Positions 7,589 to 17,808 of a stretch of DNA of 42,839 nt are shown here, piece after piece. Position 1 is the stretch's first letter. Every line of letters starts with the position of its first letter. This DNA is from an uncultured Burkholderiales bacterium (lineage in GTDB: Bacteria > Pseudomonadota > Gammaproteobacteria > Burkholderiales > Burkholderiaceae_C), in NCBI GenBank assembly GCA_903961095.1, contig CAJCDH010000175.1, forward strand, positions 1 to 42,839, written 5' to 3'. Made by a program: the position numbers and the translations under genes. The notes beneath the pieces are model-generated. The model did no database searches. It was not told the DNA's origin and saw only the letters and a list, made by a program, of their open reading frames with translations.

Positions 7589-10006
7589 TCAAACTGCTTC
7601 GTGAAGCACGACATCGACAGGCACACCCCATAACTCGGCCTGCGCTTGCAGGTTTTGGATGTCTTGTTGTGCCCAATGGCCTCGGATGTAGCCCAAAGCC
7701 ATCATCGTGCCGGCCTCATAACCCCAACCAGCCGATGTGACCTCACCCACAAATTGACCTGCCACACTCAATGGCTCACCACCCCATAAATAATGTTGCG
7801 CCTCTTTGACAACAATTTTCACAAGCTTCTTCTCAGGTTTAAATGCGGCTTGGGCTTTTCTCGCAAGCAAAGCTTTCTTGCCTTTAAAGTCAGTTGTCTT
7901 ATTGAGTTTGACACCAGCCCACAGGCCTGCTTCAAAAGGCGTTTCATCGGGGCCCATCTCTGCGCCCCATGCTCGCCTTTGACGCTCTATGCGAAGTGCG
8001 TCCAATGCGAAGTAACCAGCATCGCGCAAACCCAGATCTGCACCAACCCCTTGGAGTGCAAGATAGACATGCCGTGTCATTTCGACTGGCACATACAACT
8101 CATATCCAGGCCCTCCCACATAACTCATTCGTGCAACACGCACTTTAGCGTGACCTAAATCAATTTCGCGAGTGTGTGCAAAAGGCAATCCTTGGGGTGA
8201 AAGATCTTCGTGCGAAAGCCTTGAAATCAAAGCCAGGGAATTGGGGCCCATCAAGGACAAGACGCAAAACTGCGCAGAGACATCATCCATGTAGACTTGC
8301 ATTTCTGAGGTGACATGTCTTTGTAGCCAATCCAAATCGCGCGTTGTTTGACCTGAACCTGTGATGACCATGAAGCGATCTGTGTTCAAGCGAATGACCG
8401 TGAGATCACTTTCAAAACCACCTCTATCGTTCAAAAGAGGGGTGTAAACCATCTTGCCAATGGCCACATCCATTTCATTGGCGCACATGATTTGTAAAAA
8501 AGCCAACGCGTCTCGGCCCCTGACAGAGAGTTTTGAAAACGAACTCTGATCGTACAAAGCCACAGCCTCACGGGTGGCTTTTTGTTCTGCCTGCACCCAT
8601 GGCAACCAATCTGGCGTGCCCAAGGTATCTAAAGCGGGTGGCGCATCCGCAGGTCGGAAATAGTTGACCCGCTCCCAGCCATTTTTACTTCCAAACTCTG
8701 CGCCTTTCGCTGCCAAAACGTCATACAAGGGCGAGCAGCGCAAAGGCCGTACCGTTTGCAACTCTTGCCTTGGCCAACGCATGGCGTAGTGCAAGCCCAG
8801 TGTCTCGGCAGTGCGTTCTGAAAGCGCCTTTCGGTTGCCCGTAAATGCGCCAAATCTGCGCACATCCACATCCCACAAATCAACACTGGGTTCACCGCCC
8901 ACAATCCACTCCGCCATCAAGCGGCCGGCACCGCCAGAGTTGGCAATGCCAGCTGAATTGAAACCAGCACACACAAAATAGTTTCGAACTTCAGGCGCTT
9001 CACCCAAAATGAAATTGCCGTCGGGTGTGAAACTTTCAGGTCCATTTAGCAACATTTTGACCTTGGCCGTTTCCAAACATGGCGTGCGGTGAATGGCGTT
9101 TTGCATCAAAATTTCAAACTGGTCCCAATCCTCACCTAACAACTCAAATTGAAAAGTAGACGGAATGGGGTGCACATTCCAAGGCTTGGCTACAGGCTCA
9201 AAGCCGCCCATGACCAGGCCTCCCACTTCTTCTTTGTAATAGATGTAGCCATCGGGATCGCGCACCACGGGCCACATGGGGTGAATGCCCTCAATCTTGT
9301 CGGTCACAATGTAGAAATGTTCGGCGGAATAGAGCGGCACATTGACACCGGCCAACTGTCCAAATTGTCGCGCCCATTGACCGGCACAATTCACCAAGAT
9401 GTCACACTGAATATCGCCTTGCTTGGTTTTCACACCCTTCACACGACCTTCATTCAATTCAACGCCTGTGACTTCTATGTCTTCAAAAATTTTGATGCCA
9501 CGCAGCCTTGCACCTTTGGCCAAAGACATGCACAAATCAGCAGGATTGGCTTTGCCGTCTCCAGGAATCCAAATACCGCCGGCCAGGTCATCGGTTCTAA
9601 GCAAGGGTGCGCGCTCACCCACCTCTTGCGGCGTAATTTCATGAGCCTCCACACCAAAGCTTCTAGCCAATGCAATTTGCTTGCGCAAAACTTTCATGCG
9701 CTCTGGCGTGCGCGCCACATTCACACTGCCACATTGCTTCCAACCTGTCGCCAAGCCTGTTTCTGCCTCTAGCGTTGAATAAAGTTCAATGCCGTACTTG
9801 CTCATTCGCGTCATGTTTCGATTGGGACGCATTTGCCCTACCAATCCTGCGGCGTGCCAAGTTGTACCGCTGGTTAGCTTGCCCTGCTCTAAAAGAACCA
9901 CATCGGTTTGACCCAACTTGGCCAAGTGATACGCCACAGAACAGCCTGCAATGCCGCCACCCACAATCACAATTTTGGCCTGTGTTGGAAAGCTTTGTGT
10001 TGCCAT
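7589..10006 (-). CDS. FAD-dependent dehydrogenase with C-terminal GcvT domain (dimethylglycine/sarcosine dehydrogenase type)
   Basis: An 805-residue fusion: an N-terminal DAO-type FAD domain (KIVIVGGGIAGCSVAYHLAK at 11-30), a FAO_M linker domain (about 380-435), and a C-terminal aminomethyltransferase (GcvT) domain (about 440-800, with TPLLNDRGGFESDLTV and GPGYELYVP). His51 in TSGTTWHAAGL matches the histidine that binds FAD covalently in mammalian dimethylglycine and sarcosine dehydrogenases. The family oxidises N-methyl groups and passes the one-carbon unit to tetrahydrofolate. The ATG at 10006 has an AGGAG site. It is the last gene of the phosphonate operon, 32 bases after the EamA gene. 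Substrate is inferred: dimethylglycine or sarcosine by homology, or an N-methylated aminoethylphosphonate by context. Confidence 0.85.
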   Translation of the reverse strand: MATQSFPTQAKIVIVGGGIAGCSVAYHLAKLGQTDVVLLEQGKLTSGTTWHAAGLVGQMRPNRNMTRMSKYGIELYSTLEAETGLATGWKQCGSVNVARTPERMKVLRKQIALARSFGVEAHEITPQEVGERAPLLRTDDLAGGIWIPGDGKANPADLCMSLAKGARLRGIKIFEDIEVTGVELNEGRVKGVKTKQGDIQCDILVNCAGQWARQFGQLAGVNVPLYSAEHFYIVTDKIEGIHPMWPVVRDPDGYIYYKEEVGGLVMGGFEPVAKPWNVHPIPSTFQFELLGEDWDQFEILMQNAIHRTPCLETAKVKMLLNGPESFTPDGNFILGEAPEVRNYFVCAGFNSAGIANSGGAGRLMAEWIVGGEPSVDLWDVDVRRFGAFTGNRKALSERTAETLGLHYAMRWPRQELQTVRPLRCSPLYDVLAAKGAEFGSKNGWERVNYFRPADAPPALDTLGTPDWLPWVQAEQKATREAVALYDQSSFSKLSVRGRDALAFLQIMCANEMDVAIGKMVYTPLLNDRGGFESDLTVIRLNTDRFMVITGSGQTTRDLDWLQRHVTSEMQVYMDDVSAQFCVLSLMGPNSLALISRLSHEDLSPQGLPFAHTREIDLGHAKVRVARMSYVGGPGYELYVPVEMTRHVYLALQGVGADLGLRDAGYFALDALRIERQRRAWGAEMGPDETPFEAGLWAGVKLNKTTDFKGKKALLARKAQAAFKPEKKLVKIVVKEAQHYLWGGEPLSVAGQFVGEVTSAGWGYEAGTMMALGYIRGHWAQQDIQNLQAQAELWGVPVDVVLHEAV

Positions 10007-10038
10007 GAATGAGATCTCCTAAGACACGTCCTCAACCG

Positions 10039-10881
10039 CTAACCCAAACGAAGTGCTGCAACACCAGAAAGAATGGCCACAGTGCCTGCAATTCTTTGCC
10101 GGGTCCAAACTTCTTTCAAGAACCAAGCGCCGATGAGCGCTGCAAAAAAAACCGAGGTTTCGCGCAGTGCCGCAACCATGGCAACAGGCGCCACCGTCAT
10201 GGCCCAAAGCGCAATGGCGTAAGATCCAATGGAAGCAAATGCGCCACCTGCAGCGACCGGCCAACGCTGACGCACATAAGGCCAGACTTGCCCTTTGCGT
10301 TGCATGAATACCAAAATTGCAAATGGCCATCCGTCAAGGACAAACAACATGCAGATGTATTGCGCAACGTGGCCTGAACTGCGCGCACCTTTGGCATCGA
10401 TCACAGTGTAAATGGCAATCAGCACGGCATTGATCAACGCAAACACGATGGCTTTGCGGTGTGTCCACCACTCCCGCGTAAAGCCAAGCAACAGGACACC
10501 CCCACAGATACACGCAACGCCCAAACAAGCCAAAGCTGACAACGACTCACCAATGAGTGCAAAAGATGTCAGTGCCACCAACATGGGCGCTGTACCACGC
10601 ATCAATGGGTAAGTGAGACCTAAATCGCCATGCTGATAGGCAGCAGCTAGCGCAAAGTAGTAACCCACATGCACGACCAAAGAGCCAAGGATGTAGGGCC
10701 ACGACTCAGCGGGAGGTGGGCCAACATACAAACAGACTGGCAGGGCCAACAGAGAACACAAGACATGGATCAGCGCAGTGTCCAGCGTTTTGTCAGAGCT
10801 AGATTTCACGAGTGCATTCCAACTGGCGTGAAGAAGTGCGCCTAAAAGCACCATGCACAAAACAGGCCAGGTCATGACCAT
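10039..10881 (-). CDS. EamA/DMT-family transporter in the phosphonate operon
   Basis: A 280-residue membrane protein with two EamA repeats and about ten hydrophobic helices, ending in the typical AALIGAWFLKEVWTRQRIAGTVAILSGVAALRLG. The N-terminus GALLHASWNALVK is common in this superfamily. It starts one base after the HD oxygenase stop and is followed within 32 bases by the FAD/GcvT gene, so it belongs to the operon. Inference: it could move a phosphonate, an amine or a product such as an amino acid across the inner membrane. Its direction and substrate are not shown by the sequence. It is not closely alike to the other EamA gene in the window (4800-5705). Confidence 0.87.
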   Translation of the reverse strand: MVMTWPVLCMVLLGALLHASWNALVKSSSDKTLDTALIHVLCSLLALPVCLYVGPPPAESWPYILGSLVVHVGYYFALAAAYQHGDLGLTYPLMRGTAPMLVALTSFALIGESLSALACLGVACICGGVLLLGFTREWWTHRKAIVFALINAVLIAIYTVIDAKGARSSGHVAQYICMLFVLDGWPFAILVFMQRKGQVWPYVRQRWPVAAGGAFASIGSYAIALWAMTVAPVAMVAALRETSVFFAALIGAWFLKEVWTRQRIAGTVAILSGVAALRLG

Positions 10882-10882
10882 C

Positions 10883-11434
10883 TCAGGCTCTCAAAGCACA
10901 ACGTCTTGCAATTTGCATGTAATGGGAAAGCTCTGGCGTCTGAGTCTCTGGCTGTTTGGCCAAGTCATCCCAGAGTCTCAAACGAACTGCATCTGGCGCA
11001 CCAGGTTCTGCTATGAATTGAGCAGCTTCTTCTGCCGAAAAAATACCGCCTTGCAGTTTCAAGCTTCGCTTGGAGTCTTCAGACAAAGCACCGTAGTATT
11101 CAGGACGGGTGGCACACAAGTATCGTTTGGCATCCACATGACGCTGAACCGCATCAATGACCGCTTCAGAGAAAAGTCCGCGCATAAAGGGAACTACGCG
11201 GTATTGATGCACGTCATCTACACCCTGCATGCTGGGTGTTTCTCCCAAGTCATGCAACAAATGTCCCAAGTCGTGCAGAAAAGCTGCCGTGACCAATTCG
11301 TCGCTAGCCCCCTCTTGCTCACCCAAGTAGGCTGACTGCAAAGCATGTTGCAGTTGTGTCACAGGTTCACCGCTGTACTGCTCATGGCCGCGTTGTTGAA
11401 ACAATGTTTCGATGTCGTTAAGTGTCAAGGCCAT
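10883..11434 (-). CDS. PhnZ-like HD-domain protein, probable mixed-valence diiron oxygenase of phosphonate catabolism
   Basis: PhnZ cleaves (R)-2-amino-1-hydroxyethylphosphonate to glycine and phosphate with O2 at an Fe(II)/Fe(III) site. This 183-residue protein has the HD ligands H30, H54-D55, H76, H99 and D157, plus Y20 and E23 in the segment QYSGEPVTQLQHALQ. These residues fall at almost the same spacing as the Tyr, Glu, His and Asp residues I recall for PhnZ (Y24, E27, H34, H58, D59, H80, H104, D161). The family is also known as the 'phosphonate degradation operons associated HDIG' group. It lies between the Na/Pi transporter and EamA genes. The usual 2-oxoglutarate hydroxylase partner (PhnY*) is absent from the window. 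Function as oxygenase rather than phosphohydrolase is inferred from these residues and context. Confidence 0.85.
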   Translation of the reverse strand: MALTLNDIETLFQQRGHEQYSGEPVTQLQHALQSAYLGEQEGASDELVTAAFLHDLGHLLHDLGETPSMQGVDDVHQYRVVPFMRGLFSEAVIDAVQRHVDAKRYLCATRPEYYGALSEDSKRSLKLQGGIFSAEEAAQFIAEPGAPDAVRLRLWDDLAKQPETQTPELSHYMQIARRCALRA

Positions 11435-11461
11435 GGTAGAAATATACTCTCAAAGAATGAA

Positions 11462-13117
11462 TCATTCCGACAAAAGATCAGGCTGTTTAAGTCGTGTGCT
11501 TGTCAGCGCTCCTGCTTGTTCTAAGATGGGATATGCAATGGAACAAATGTGCGAATTGATGCGTTTCAAATCGCTGATTAAATCAATGTGCAAAGAACTG
11601 GTGCCGATACTTTGAGGTGTGTTTTCCTGTAAACGCGCCAAATGACGATTGGCGTATTCATGCTCTAAGTTTCTGAATTGCACTTTTTGCTCTAACAGTG
11701 CTTGTGCATTGCGCACGCCGCCTTCTAAGAAAACACTCATGCCCAATTGCAAGTTGGTCACCAAGCGTTGGTGTAAATCTTCAATTTCTGCAAATCCAGC
11801 TTCTGAAAAATTTCGACCTTTGGCAATTTTTTTGTCTTCAATGTCTTGAAGCACTCGCTCAATGATATCGCCCACTTGCTCCATATTGATGGCAAATGAC
11901 ATGATGTCGGCCCACCGCTGACCTTCTCTTTGTGACAAAGCCTCGCGCGAAATTTGAGTCAAATAAAATTTGATAGCGGAATACAAATCATCCACTCCAT
12001 CGTCCATATCACGCAACTTAGCAGCCAGCAAAGCATCGTCGTTTTGAATCACTGGCACGATACCGCGCAACATAGTCTCGACCACATCAGCTTGGTGTAA
12101 AGCTTCACGCGCTGCGCATGAAATGGCCAAGGAAGGCGTTGATAAAGCTGTCGGGTCAAGATATTTGGGCTGAACTTTGTTGTTATCAACTTCAGCTGAA
12201 GGTAGGTAATTGGTCAACCACTTGGCAATTTTGCCTGTGAACATGAACATTGACATCGCAAGTAACACATTGAACATGAAGTGAAAACTCACCACCGGAT
12301 CAAAACCTAGGGCTTGGATATTGTTTGCAAAAGGAAGGTAAAAACTTAAAAAAGGTATGGCTAGCGTACAACCAAGCGCTTTAAAGATTAGATTTCCCAA
12401 GGGCACACGTCGTACATCAGAAGATGATTTGGACATGGTTAAAAAAGCCAGCAAGCCACTGCCCAAATTGGCACCCAAGACCAAGCCCAAGGCCATGGGT
12501 AAGGAAACTACTTGTGTATGGCAAAGCGTGGCTGTAAGCAAGACCATGGCCAAACTAGAATATGAAATGACTGTTAAAAGTGCACCAATCAAAATCAAAA
12601 TTACAGGGTCATTGGGCAAGACGCTAAGCAGAACATGCATGCCATGAGACTGGGTGATGGGCGTTGTTGCTTCAACAATCAAGTGCAATGCCAGGGTCAT
12701 CAAACCCAAACCAATCGATACGCGACCCCATCGGCCCCACGTGTTGTTTTGGTTGGCAACAAACACCACTACCCCAAGCACAATCAACAAGGGCGACAAC
12801 CAACTCAAATCAAATGAGAACATCAAAGCCATCAAGCTGGTGCCCACATCAGCACCAAGCATCATGATGAGTGCCGTTGAGGTGAGAAACATACCCTGCC
12901 CAACAAAAGAGCTCACGATCAAACAAGTGGCTGTACTAGATTGCAGCAGGCTGCTAACCCCTAAACCTGATACGAAAGCTAATGCAGGCTTATTGACGCT
13001 GCTGGCCAATAAATCTCGCAGAGAAACGCCTAGAACTCGCAATATGCCAGTGCGCACGGTGTGCGTGCCCCACACCAAAAGTGCAATGGCTGCCAGCAAG
13101 TTCAAGAGGTTGTGCAT
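11462..13117 (-). CDS. Na/Pi cotransporter family protein with C-terminal PhoU-like domain
   Basis: A 551-residue protein. The N-terminal half is membrane-embedded with two inverted Na/Pi cotransporter repeats; the first holds the motif GVSSLLQSSTATCLIVSSF, the second SYSSLAMVLLTATL. The C-terminal 200 residues form a helical PhoU-like region (about 345-540; AREALHQADVVETMLRG, INMEQVGDIIERVLQDIEDKK). The start at 13117 (MHNLLNLLAAIAL) lies four bases from the phnY stop with a GAAAGA ribosome site; the longer frame from 13222 overlaps phnY by about 100 bases and is rejected. E. coli YjbB, a relative, exports phosphate. Inside a 2-AEP operon, export of the phosphate left after use of its carbon and nitrogen is the likeliest role, though uptake is possible. 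Confidence 0.92.
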   Translation of the reverse strand: MHNLLNLLAAIALLVWGTHTVRTGILRVLGVSLRDLLASSVNKPALAFVSGLGVSSLLQSSTATCLIVSSFVGQGMFLTSTALIMMLGADVGTSLMALMFSFDLSWLSPLLIVLGVVVFVANQNNTWGRWGRVSIGLGLMTLALHLIVEATTPITQSHGMHVLLSVLPNDPVILILIGALLTVISYSSLAMVLLTATLCHTQVVSLPMALGLVLGANLGSGLLAFLTMSKSSSDVRRVPLGNLIFKALGCTLAIPFLSFYLPFANNIQALGFDPVVSFHFMFNVLLAMSMFMFTGKIAKWLTNYLPSAEVDNNKVQPKYLDPTALSTPSLAISCAAREALHQADVVETMLRGIVPVIQNDDALLAAKLRDMDDGVDDLYSAIKFYLTQISREALSQREGQRWADIMSFAINMEQVGDIIERVLQDIEDKKIAKGRNFSEAGFAEIEDLHQRLVTNLQLGMSVFLEGGVRNAQALLEQKVQFRNLEHEYANRHLARLQENTPQSIGTSSLHIDLISDLKRINSHICSIAYPILEQAGALTSTRLKQPDLLSE

Positions 13118-13121
13118 TCTT

Positions 13122-14579
13122 TCAAACCCAAGGGATTGAATAGGTTTTGATATTCGTAAAACTCTTGATGGCTTCTTGCACACCTTCTTTGTAGCCCAAG
13201 CCAGAATCCTTGATACCGCCAAATGGTGTCAGTTCGAGTCGGTAGCCAGGTACCTCTCGCACATTCACTGTGCCCATTTGAAGTTCATTCACAAAGCGCA
13301 CGATGTAGTCCATTCGATTGGTACACACCCCACTCGAAAGGCCATAGGCTGTGCCATTGGCGATTTGAATGGCCTCATCAATGTTCTTAAACTGAATGAT
13401 GGGCGAAACAGGGCCAAAGGTTTCCTCTTTCACCAGCATCATTTCGGGCGACACTTGGTCTAAAACTGTAGGCGAATACAAGGCACCTTGGCGCTCGTTT
13501 CCTACTAACAAACGCGCGCCCTGTGCAAGGGCTTCGTTGACCCGCGACTCAAAAAATTGGGCCGCGGCCTCATCAATCACGGTACCCATCAAATGATCTG
13601 AATTAGAAGGGTCGCCATACGACCACGCCTTGGTTTTTTGCACCACCAAATCTGTAAATTCAGCAGCCACCGATTGGTGCACCAACATGCGCTTGACAGC
13701 TGTGCAGCGCTGGCCCGAATTTTTATAAGACCCCTGAACAGCCAAGTTGGAAGCCTCTTCCAAATCAGCATCTTCCATCACAATAAGTGGATCGTTGCCA
13801 CCCAACTCCAACACGATGCGGCGATAGCCAGCTTTATTGGCAATGTACTTACCAATGGCAACACCACCTGTAAATGTAATGAGATCAACACTAGGGTGCG
13901 TCAACATCTCATCGGCAATTTCTCGTGGATCGCCAGTCACCACACTCAGCATCTCAGGTGGCAAGCCAGCTTCGTACAACAAGTCGGCAAAATAGATGGC
14001 TGAGAATGGCACCTTCTCCGAAGGCTTCAGAACCATGCGATTGTTTGTGGCAATGCTGGGAATCACTTTGTGCGCCACTTGATTCATAGGGTGATTGAAG
14101 GGCGTGATAGCCGTGATCACGCCCAACAATGGCGCGCGTTGTGTGTAAACACGACGTTGCTTGCCATGGTGTGTTAGGTCACAACTGAAAATTTGTCCAT
14201 CGTCTTTCAGAACCTCTTGAGCGCCAAACAACAACACATCACTGACACGTCCAGCTTCATACACAGCATCTTTAATGCACAAACCAGCTTCTGCTGAAAT
14301 GAGATTGGCAATGTCATTGAGGTGATCTCGCACCAAGGCTGCTGCCTTGTTCAGAATGGCCGCTCTTTCGAATCTTGACAATTTGGGTTGGTAGCCATGC
14401 GCCAAGCTATAGGCTAGCCTAACTTCTTCTAGCGTCGCTTTAGGTACCGTGCCTAAGCGCTCAGTTGTGAAAGGGTTGAAAACATCAATGGCACGCTCTC
14501 GACCTGCGCCTATTTTTTGACCCCCAATGCGCATGGCATTGAGTTGATGTTCTTGGATAAATTGGGCGACTTGACTCAT
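13122..14579 (-). CDS. phnY: Phosphonoacetaldehyde dehydrogenase
   Basis: PhnY oxidises phosphonoacetaldehyde, the product of PhnW, to phosphonoacetate with NAD+. The 485-residue product is an aldehyde dehydrogenase with the Glu motif VLELGGNDP, the catalytic Cys in NSGQRCTAVKR, and GVITAITPFNHPMNQVAHK. The AITPFNHP, LELGGNDP and GQRCTAVKR stretches are typical of the phosphonoacetaldehyde-specific branch. The ATG at 14579 (MSQVAQF) is preferred because it has an AAGGT site; the longer frame begins at a TTG at 14603 inside phnA. It lies 20 bases after phnA and 4 before the Na/Pi gene. Name used here is that of the dehydrogenase, not the unrelated 2-oxoglutarate oxygenase PhnY*. Confidence 0.94.
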   Translation of the reverse strand: MSQVAQFIQEHQLNAMRIGGQKIGAGRERAIDVFNPFTTERLGTVPKATLEEVRLAYSLAHGYQPKLSRFERAAILNKAAALVRDHLNDIANLISAEAGLCIKDAVYEAGRVSDVLLFGAQEVLKDDGQIFSCDLTHHGKQRRVYTQRAPLLGVITAITPFNHPMNQVAHKVIPSIATNNRMVLKPSEKVPFSAIYFADLLYEAGLPPEMLSVVTGDPREIADEMLTHPSVDLITFTGGVAIGKYIANKAGYRRIVLELGGNDPLIVMEDADLEEASNLAVQGSYKNSGQRCTAVKRMLVHQSVAAEFTDLVVQKTKAWSYGDPSNSDHLMGTVIDEAAAQFFESRVNEALAQGARLLVGNERQGALYSPTVLDQVSPEMMLVKEETFGPVSPIIQFKNIDEAIQIANGTAYGLSSGVCTNRMDYIVRFVNELQMGTVNVREVPGYRLELTPFGGIKDSGLGYKEGVQEAIKSFTNIKTYSIPWV

Positions 14580-14599
14580 GACACTGACCTTTTCAAACT

Positions 14600-16565
<1,966 letters not shown>

Positions 16566-16572
16566 GCATCGA

Positions 16573-16600
16573 ATTTGATCACAACTCGGTAAATTGTCAA
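16573..16600 (-). promoter_or_regulatory. Candidate sigma-70 promoter for the GntR-phn operon
   Basis: Read on the minus strand, TTGACA (complement of 16595-16600) and TCAAAT (complement of 16573-16578) are spaced by 16 bases. The -35 box lies inside the palindrome at 16589-16608, so a bound regulator would block it, which predicts autorepression. The predicted transcript start is almost at the GntR ATG, implying a leaderless or very short leader. Confidence 0.5.
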
Positions 16601-16608
16601 CAATTTAC
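16589..16608. promoter_or_regulatory. Operator palindrome for the GntR-type phosphonate regulator
   Basis: GTAAATTGTCAACAATTTAC is a perfect inverted repeat (eight-base arms, four-base centre) in the divergent promoter region. Its core TTGTCAACAA fits the FadR-subfamily pattern of short dyads with TNGT...ACNA. It overlaps the -35 of the leftward promoter and ends 9 bases before the -35 of the rightward one, so one site could control both operons. Confidence 0.75.
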
Positions 16609-16617
16609 AAAAAACAA

Positions 16618-16646
16618 TTGACATCCGACTATGCTTGGTTTCCAAT
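16618..16646 (+). promoter_or_regulatory. Candidate sigma-70 promoter for the 2-AEP transporter operon
   Basis: A perfect TTGACA at 16618-16623 is followed after 17 bases by TCCAAT (16641-16646), a four-of-six match to the -10 consensus. It would start transcription near 16653, about 70 bases before the binding-protein ATG, and lies directly downstream of the palindrome. Confidence 0.5.
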
Positions 16647-16722
16647 GATTTTCATGGGCTTGTCACACCACTGTCACAGCACTGGTGGAAAGTTGTCTGT
16701 TTTAACTAGATAAGGATGACGA

Positions 16723-17754
16723 ATGCGCGCACTTTATAAATCCGCTCTGCTGGTCGGCGGTCTTTTAATAGGCTCAATGGCTTTGGCTCAAAAAACCCAA
16801 CTCTTGGTCTATACCGCACTCGAAGTTGACCAACTGAAAGCTTATCAAGAAGGCTTCAACAAAGTTCACCCTGAAATTGACATCAAATGGGTTCGCGATT
16901 CAACTGGTGTGATCACTGCCAAACTTTTGGCAGAAAAAGCCAACCCGCAGGCAGACGCCGTGATGGGCGTTGCAGCCACCAGCTTGGCCTTGATGAAGAA
17001 AAACGGCATGCTCGAGCCCTTTGCACCGCTGAATTTGGACGGCCTCATGCCTCAATACCGCGACAAGGCCAATCCACCCTCTTGGTGGGGCATGAATGTT
17101 TGGGGCGCCACCATTTGCTTCAACACCGTTGAAGCCAAAAAACGCAACATTCCAAAACCAGAAACATGGAAAGACCTCACCAAGCCTGAATACAAAGGTC
17201 AAGTGGTCATGCCCAATCCCGCTTCCAGCGGTACCGGTTATTTTGATGTCATCGCATGGCTCACATTGTTTGGTGACCAAAACGGCAAAGGCGGCGGCTG
17301 GAAGTACATGGACGGCTTGCATGAAAACATTGCGCAATACACTCACTCTGGCTCCAAGCCTTGCAACATGGCGGCAAGCGGCGAGTATGTGGTCGGTATC
17401 TCTTTTGAGTACCGCGCCAATGCCAATAAAGCCAAAGGCGCTCCTATCGATTTGGTCTTCCCCAAAGAAGGTTTAGGCTGGGATCTTGAGTCTTTTGCCA
17501 TTCACAAAGGCACCAAGAAACTAGACGCCGCCAAGAAATTGGCCAACTGGGCTTCAAGCAAAGATGCGATGAAGCTTTATGGCAAAAACTTCGCCATTAC
17601 AGCGCACCCCGGCGTGGCCGATCCATTGCCCAATGTGCCCAAAGACTATGAGTCACGTTTGGTCAAATTGGACTTCGAATATGCCGCTGAACAACGCGAG
17701 CGTATTTTGAACGAATGGAATGCCCGTTACAACGGAAAATCTGAAAAGCGTTAA
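16723..17754 (+). CDS. 2-aminoethylphosphonate ABC transporter, periplasmic binding protein
   Basis: A 343-residue periplasmic binding protein that should capture 2-AEP for the adjacent transporter. Signal peptide: residues 1-22 (positive N-terminus, LLVGGLLIGS, cleavage near MALA|QK). The mature part resembles Fe3+/thiamine-type binding proteins (LLVYTALEVDQLKAYQEGF, GMNVWGATICFNT, PNPASSGTGYFDV), the group that includes PhnS2 (a TIGRFAM name) and the characterised AepX. It has an AAGGA site. Followed by a strong terminator before the ATPase gene, which probably gives more binding protein than membrane components. Placement next to phnW and opposite phnA-phnY supports the substrate over iron. 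Confidence 0.92.
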   Translation: MRALYKSALLVGGLLIGSMALAQKTQLLVYTALEVDQLKAYQEGFNKVHPEIDIKWVRDSTGVITAKLLAEKANPQADAVMGVAATSLALMKKNGMLEPFAPLNLDGLMPQYRDKANPPSWWGMNVWGATICFNTVEAKKRNIPKPETWKDLTKPEYKGQVVMPNPASSGTGYFDVIAWLTLFGDQNGKGGGWKYMDGLHENIAQYTHSGSKPCNMAASGEYVVGISFEYRANANKAKGAPIDLVFPKEGLGWDLESFAIHKGTKKLDAAKKLANWASSKDAMKLYGKNFAITAHPGVADPLPNVPKDYESRLVKLDFEYAAEQRERILNEWNARYNGKSEKR

Positions 17755-17765
17755 TTTCACCAAAC

Positions 17766-17800
17766 GGCCGCCCTGGCCTTGCCAAGGCGGCCTTTTTTTT
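17766..17800 (+). terminator. Strong intrinsic terminator between binding-protein and ATPase genes
   Basis: GGCCGCC-c-TGGC-ctt-GCCA-a-GGCGGCC forms an 11-pair stem with one internal mismatch, followed by eight T (17793-17800). It ends only eight bases before the ATPase ATG at 17809. Such a placement would reduce expression of the downstream transporter genes relative to the binding protein. Confidence 0.88.
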
Positions 17801-17808
17801 GGTCACTC

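Noticed and set aside
9149-9772. 207-residue plus-strand open frame antisense to the FAD/GcvT gene
   Set aside because: It mirrors the real gene, which has clear motifs; the antisense product has no recognisable domain or ribosome site.
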